Assembly: GCA_930367205.1 (NCBI GenBank)
Contig: OV884013.1
Span: 116,584,869 to 116,648,868 of the forward strand
Reading direction: 5' to 3'
From: Acanthosoma haemorrhoidale
Taxonomy: Eukaryota; Arthropoda; Insecta; Hemiptera; Acanthosomatidae
DNA: 64,000 nucleotides
Positions 61,043 to 64,000 of the stretch are shown here, one piece after another (the stretch's first letter is position 1; every line of letters begins with the position of its first letter). A model generated the notes under the pieces. That model was not told where the DNA came from, did no database searches, and saw only the letters and a program-made list of their open reading frames with translations. The position numbers and the translations under genes are program-made.

Positions 61043-62126
61043 GATCAGTTTTCAATGGGGTGGAATAGGTGAGCAATAAAAGAGGGAATGAGGTACACAG
61101 TGCTGCTGGGGGGGGGGGGGGCACTATTTGCGCAGTGATTTTTTTTCTTGTAAGCCAAGACGAAGTTGGGATACAGAGGCTTTGTGCTATATCACTGATC
61201 AGTTTTCTATGGGGTGGAATGGGTGTGCAATGAAAGAGGGAACGAGGTACACAGTGCTGCTGGGGGGGGGGGCACTATTTGTGCAATGATTTTTTTTCTT
61301 GTAAGCCAAGACGAAGTTGGGATACAGAGGCTTTGTGCTATATCACTGATCAGTTTTCAATGGGGTGAAATGGGTGAGCAATGAAAGAGGGAATGAGGTA
61401 CACAGTGCTGCTATGGGGAGGGGCTACTATTTGCGCAATGATTTTTTTTCTTGTAAGCCAAGACGAAGTGAGGATACACAGGCTTTGTGCTATATCTATA
61501 TCGATGATCAGTTTTCAACGGGGTGGAATGGGTGAGCAATAAAACAGGGAATGAGGTACACAGTGCTGCTGGGGGGGGGGCACTATTCGTGCAATGATTT
61601 TTTTTCTTGTAAGCCAAGACAAAGTTGGGATACAGAGGCTTTGTGCTATATCACTGATCAGTTTTCTTTGGGGTGTAATGGGTGTGCAATGAAAGAGGGA
61701 ACGAGGTACACAGTGCTGCTGGGGGGGGGGGCACTATTTGTGCAATGATTTTTTTTCTTGTAAGCCAAGACGAAGTTGGGATACACAGGCTTTGTGCTAT
61801 ATCTATATCGATGATCAGTTTTCAACGGGGTGGAATGGGTGAGCAATGAAAGAGGGAATGAGGGACACAGTGCTGCTGGGGGGGGGGTGGGGGCACTATT
61901 CGTGCAATGATTTTTTCTCTTGTGAGCCAAGACGAAGTGGGGATACAGAGGCTTTGTGCTATATCACTGATCAGTTTTTAATGGGGTGGAATGGGTTAGC
62001 AATGAAAGAGGGAATGAGGTACACAGTGCTGCTATGGGGGGGGGGCACTATTTGTGCAATGATTGTTTTTCTTCTAAGCCAAGACAAAGTTGGGATACAG
62101 AGGCTTTGTGCTATATCTATATCGAT
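61043..62126 (+). repeat. HOR segment, 7 monomers (1084 bp)
   Basis: Order: T1-T2-T3-T4-T5-T6-T7/T14 hybrid. It is the third copy of the 34863 and 44505 unit. Confidence 0.85.
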
Positions 62127-63641
62127 GATCAGTTTTCAATGGGGTGGAATAGGTGAGCAATAAAAGAGGGAATGAGGTACACAGTGCTGCTGGGGGGGGG
62201 GGGCACTATTTGCGCAGTGATTTTTTTTCTTGTAAGCCAAGACGAAGTTGGGATACAGAGGCTTTGTGCTATATCACTGATCAGTTTTCTATGGGGTGGA
62301 ATGGGTGTGCAATGAAAGAGGGAACGAGGTACACAGTGCTGCTGGGGGGGGGGGCACTATTTGTGCAATGATTTTTTTTCTTGTAAGCCAAGACGAAGTT
62401 GGGATACACAGGCTTTGTGCTATATCTATATCGATGATCAGTTTTCAACGGGGTGGAATGGGTGAGCAATGAAAGAGGGAATGAGGGACACAGTGCTGCT
62501 GGGGGGGGGGGTGGGGGCACTATTCGTGCAATGATTTTTTCTCTTGTGAGCCAAGACGAAGTGGGGATACAGAGGCTTTGTGCTATATCACTGATCAGTT
62601 TTTAATGGGGTGGAATGGGTTAGCAATCAAAGAGGGAATGAGGTACACAGTACTGTTGTGGGGAGGGGGGGCACTATTTGTGCAATGATTGTTTTTCTTC
62701 TAAGCCAAGACAAAGTTGGGATACAGAGGCTTTGTGCTATATCTATATCGATGATCAGTTTTCAATGGGGTGGAATGGGTGAGCAATAAAAGAGGGAATG
62801 AGGTACACAGTGCTGCTGGGGGGGGGGGGCACTATTTGCGCAATGATTTTTTTTCTTGTAAGCCAAGACGAAGTTGGGGTACACAGGCTTTGTGCTATAT
62901 CGATGATCAGTTTTCTATGGGGTGGAATGGGTGAGCAATGAAAGAGGGAATGAGGTACACAGTGCTGCTGGGGGGGGGGGCACTATTTGTGCAATGATTA
63001 TTTTTCTTGTAAGCCAAGACGAAGTTGGGATATTTTATGGGGTGGAATGGGTGAGCAATAAAAGAGGGAATGAGGTACACAGTGCTGCTGGGGGGGGGGG
63101 CACTATTTGCGCAATGAATTTTTTTCTTGTAAGCCAAGACGAAGTTCGGATACAGAGGCTTTGTGCTATATCACTGATCAGTTTTCAATGGGGTAAATGG
63201 GTGAGCAATGAAAGAGGGAATAAGGTACACAGTGCTGCTGGGGGGGGGCCACTATTTGCGATATGATTTCTTTTCTTGTAAGCCAAGACGAAGTGGGGAT
63301 ACAGAGGCTTTGTGCTATATCACTGATCAGTTTTCAATGGGGTGGAATGGGTGAGCAATGAAAGAGGGAATAAGGTACACAGTGCTGCTGGGGGGGGGGC
63401 ACTATTTGTGCAATGATTGTTTTTCTTCTAAGCCAAGACAAAGTGTGGATACAGAGGCTTTGTGCTATATCTATATCGATGATCAGTTTTCAATGGGGTC
63501 GAATGGGTGAGCAATGAAAGAGGGAATGAGGTACACAGTGCTGCTATGGGGGGGGGGGGGCACTATTTGTGCAATGACTGTTTTTCTTCTAAGCCAAGAC
63601 AAAGTTGGGATACAGAGGCTTTGTGCTATATCTATATCGAT
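62127..63641 (+). repeat. HOR segment, 10 monomers (1515 bp)
   Basis: Order: T1-T2-T6-T7-T8-T10d-T11-T12t-T13-T14. It is one base shorter than its twin 45600-47115. T14 has CAATGACTG in place of CAATGATTG. Confidence 0.85.
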
Positions 63642-64000
63642 GATCAGTTTTCAATGGGGTGGAATAGGTGAGCAATAAAAGAGGAAATGAGGTACACAGT
63701 GCTGCTGGGGGGTGGGGGCACTATTTGCGCAGTGATTTTTTTTCTTGTAAGCCAAGACGAAGTTGGGATACAGAGGTTTTGTGCTATATCACTGATCAGT
63801 TTTCTATGAGGTGGAATGGGTGTGCAATGAAAGAGGGAACGAGGTACACAGTGCTGCTGGGGGGGGGGACTATTTGTGCAATGATTTTTTTTCTTGTAAG
63901 CCAAGACGAAGTTGGGATACAGAGGCTTTGTGCTATATCACTGATCAGTTTTCAATGGGGTGAAATGGGTGAGCAATGAAAGAGGGAATGAGGTACACAG
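63642..64000 (+). repeat. Start of a T1'-T2'-T3 segment, cut by the window end
   Basis: T1' (GAGGAAATGAGG, GAGGTTTTGTGC, tract broken as GGGGGGTGGGGGCAC) and T2' (CTATGAGGTGG, tract into GACTATTTG) are complete, and T3 is cut after GGTACACAG. The array plainly continues to the right. Confidence 0.85.

Larger units (their letters stand above)
1521..63036 (+). repeat. Recurrent 31-bp deletion joint (T10d/T11), 20 copies
   Basis: In T10d the sequence goes from GTTGGGATA straight to TTCTATGGGG, dropping the end of the tail, the linker and GATCAG. Joints are near 1522, 2564, 4227, 5114, 6937, 7975, 9942, 11185, 13109, 15838, 23532, 32705, 36859, 42343, 46507, 50648, 56179, 58458, 60275 and 63032. 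The joints at 36859, 46507, 50648, 56179, 60275 and 63032 read GATATTTTATGG, a derived sub-line. One shared origin and later spread with the HOR is the simplest reading. Confidence 0.9.
1..64000 (+). repeat. Satellite DNA array, ~150-bp monomer, head-to-tail throughout
   Basis: The motif GATCAGTTTT recurs every 149-158 bp from end to end, always on the + strand, followed by a purine stretch, GTACACAGTGCTGCT, a G-tract, CACTATTTG, a T-tract and AAGCCAAGAC. I saw no inversion, no transposon and no unique sequence. Period variation comes mainly from the linker (short CACT or CGAT forms versus a form about 6 bp longer), from G-tract length, and from two recurrent deletions. Monomers fall into at least 14 types defined by shared substitutions, so the array is a higher-order repeat array rather than a simple one. 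The array runs off both ends of the window. Family and species are not recognised. A centromeric or pericentromeric place is plausible from size and structure, but nothing in the window proves it. Confidence 0.99.

Noticed and set aside
1..64000. About 150 open frames of 60-280 codons on both strands
   Set aside because: All are translations of the same satellite monomer in different frames. They break wherever G-tract length changes, overlap each other on both strands, and have no family resemblance.
1..64000. CRISPR array
   Set aside because: The repeats are about 150 bp and contiguous; there are no unique spacers between short constant repeats.
1..64000. CENP-B box (TTCG-N4-A-N2-CGGG pattern)
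   Set aside because: The closest site is the reverse strand of AAGCCAAGACGAAG, which has TTCG but neither the A nor the CGGG. I found no match in the monomer consensus.
1..64000. Classification as G-rich microsatellite or telomeric repeat
   Set aside because: The G-tract is a small part of a complex 150-bp unit, and no TTAGGG-type or other short tandem array is present.
1..64000. A retrotransposon or DNA transposon origin of the monomer
   Set aside because: I see no terminal repeats, target-site duplications, poly-A tail or protein-domain remnants. Origin from a SINE fragment cannot be excluded but has no support in the sequence.
1..64000. Firm assignment as a centromere
   Set aside because: Size, HOR structure and likely methylation fit, but pericentromeric and subtelomeric satellites look the same; chromatin data are required.

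Overview
The whole 64-kb window is one uninterrupted tandem array of a satellite DNA. The basic monomer is about 150 bp (149-158 bp for full-length copies, most of the difference being linker and G-tract length). All copies I followed lie head-to-tail in the same orientation. Dividing the window by about 151 bp gives roughly 420 copies, a figure I did not count one by one. I see no gene, RNA gene, transposon, inversion or unique flanking DNA. The many ORFs are by-products of a 150-bp (3 x 50 codon) repeat and I annotate none as a gene. The sequence points to a eukaryotic constitutive-heterochromatin region from a long-read assembly. I do not recognise the satellite family and cannot name the species. 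Many variant sites are CpG versus TpG/CpA, which fits a genome with CpG methylation such as a vertebrate or plant, but does not prove it.

Monomer anatomy, starting at GATCAG: (1) a head GATCAGTTTTCAATGGGGTG with several diagnostic variants; (2) a purine stretch (GAGCAATGAAAGAGGGAATG-type); (3) GGTACACAGTGCTGCT followed by a pure G-tract of about 8-16 G; (4) CACTATTTGTGCAATGATT; (5) a T-tract of about 8; (6) CTTGTAAGCCAAGACGAAG; (7) GTTGGGATACAGAGGCTTTG; (8) a linker TGCTATATCACT or a longer version with an extra TATATC and CGAT. In one hand-counted monomer G outnumbers C about 2.5:1 on the + strand, with GC about 46%.

I sorted monomers into types T1-T14, in the order of the first complete higher-order repeat (HOR, 13-2133, 14 monomers, 2121 bp), plus variants. 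T1: AATAGGTGAGCAATAAAAG head, GCGCAGTG tail. T2: CTATGG head, GTGTGCAATG, AACGAGG. T3: GTGAAATGGG, G-tract ATGGGGAGGGGCTAC. T4: CAACGG, CAATAAAACAGG, ATTCGTGC (T4v: CAATAAAAGAGG with GTGAGCCAAGAGGAAG). T5: CTTTGGGGTGTAATGG, AACGAGG. T6: CAACGG, GAGGGACACAG, TTTTTCTCTTGTGAG. T7: TAATGG, GGGTTAGCAATCAAAG, TACTGTTGTGGGGAGGGGGGG. T8: GAGCAATAAAAG, GCGCAATG, GTTGGGGTACA. T9: T2-like with a CGAT linker. T10d: TGATTATTTTT tail ending in a 31-bp deletion. T11: the monomer after that deletion, often GTTCGG. T12: ATAAGG, GCCACTATTTGCGATATG, GTGGGG (T12v has GCGCAATG; T12t has GGGGTAAATGGG and TGATTTCTTTT). T13: ATAAGG, TGATTGTTTTTCTTC, AAAGTGTGG. T14: GGGGTCGAATGGG, usually CTGCTAT before the G-tract, AAAGTTGGG. 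T15, T17 and T14a-e are local variants defined where they occur.

Layout: 0-18 kb is a scrambled version of the 14-mer HOR, each T1-to-T1 segment using a different subset of types, with a 200-N assembly gap at 10629-10828. 18-32 kb is dominated by the T14/T13 branch and holds two sizeable tandem duplications (2.02 kb and 3.83 kb). 30.7-39.4 kb and 40.5-47.1 kb are copies of one another (offset about 9.64 kb through the part before the burst). Inside the first copy, 36.9-39.2 kb is a burst of 15 almost identical 150-bp monomers where the second copy has only two. 47-64 kb repeats 7-mer, 10-mer and 13-mer HORs of about 1.08, 1.5 and 2.0 kb. The array continues past both window edges.

There is no gene network to describe. 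The biology here is satellite evolution: unequal exchange, hybrid monomers, HOR scrambling, local homogenisation and a hypermutable G-tract in nearly every repeat.
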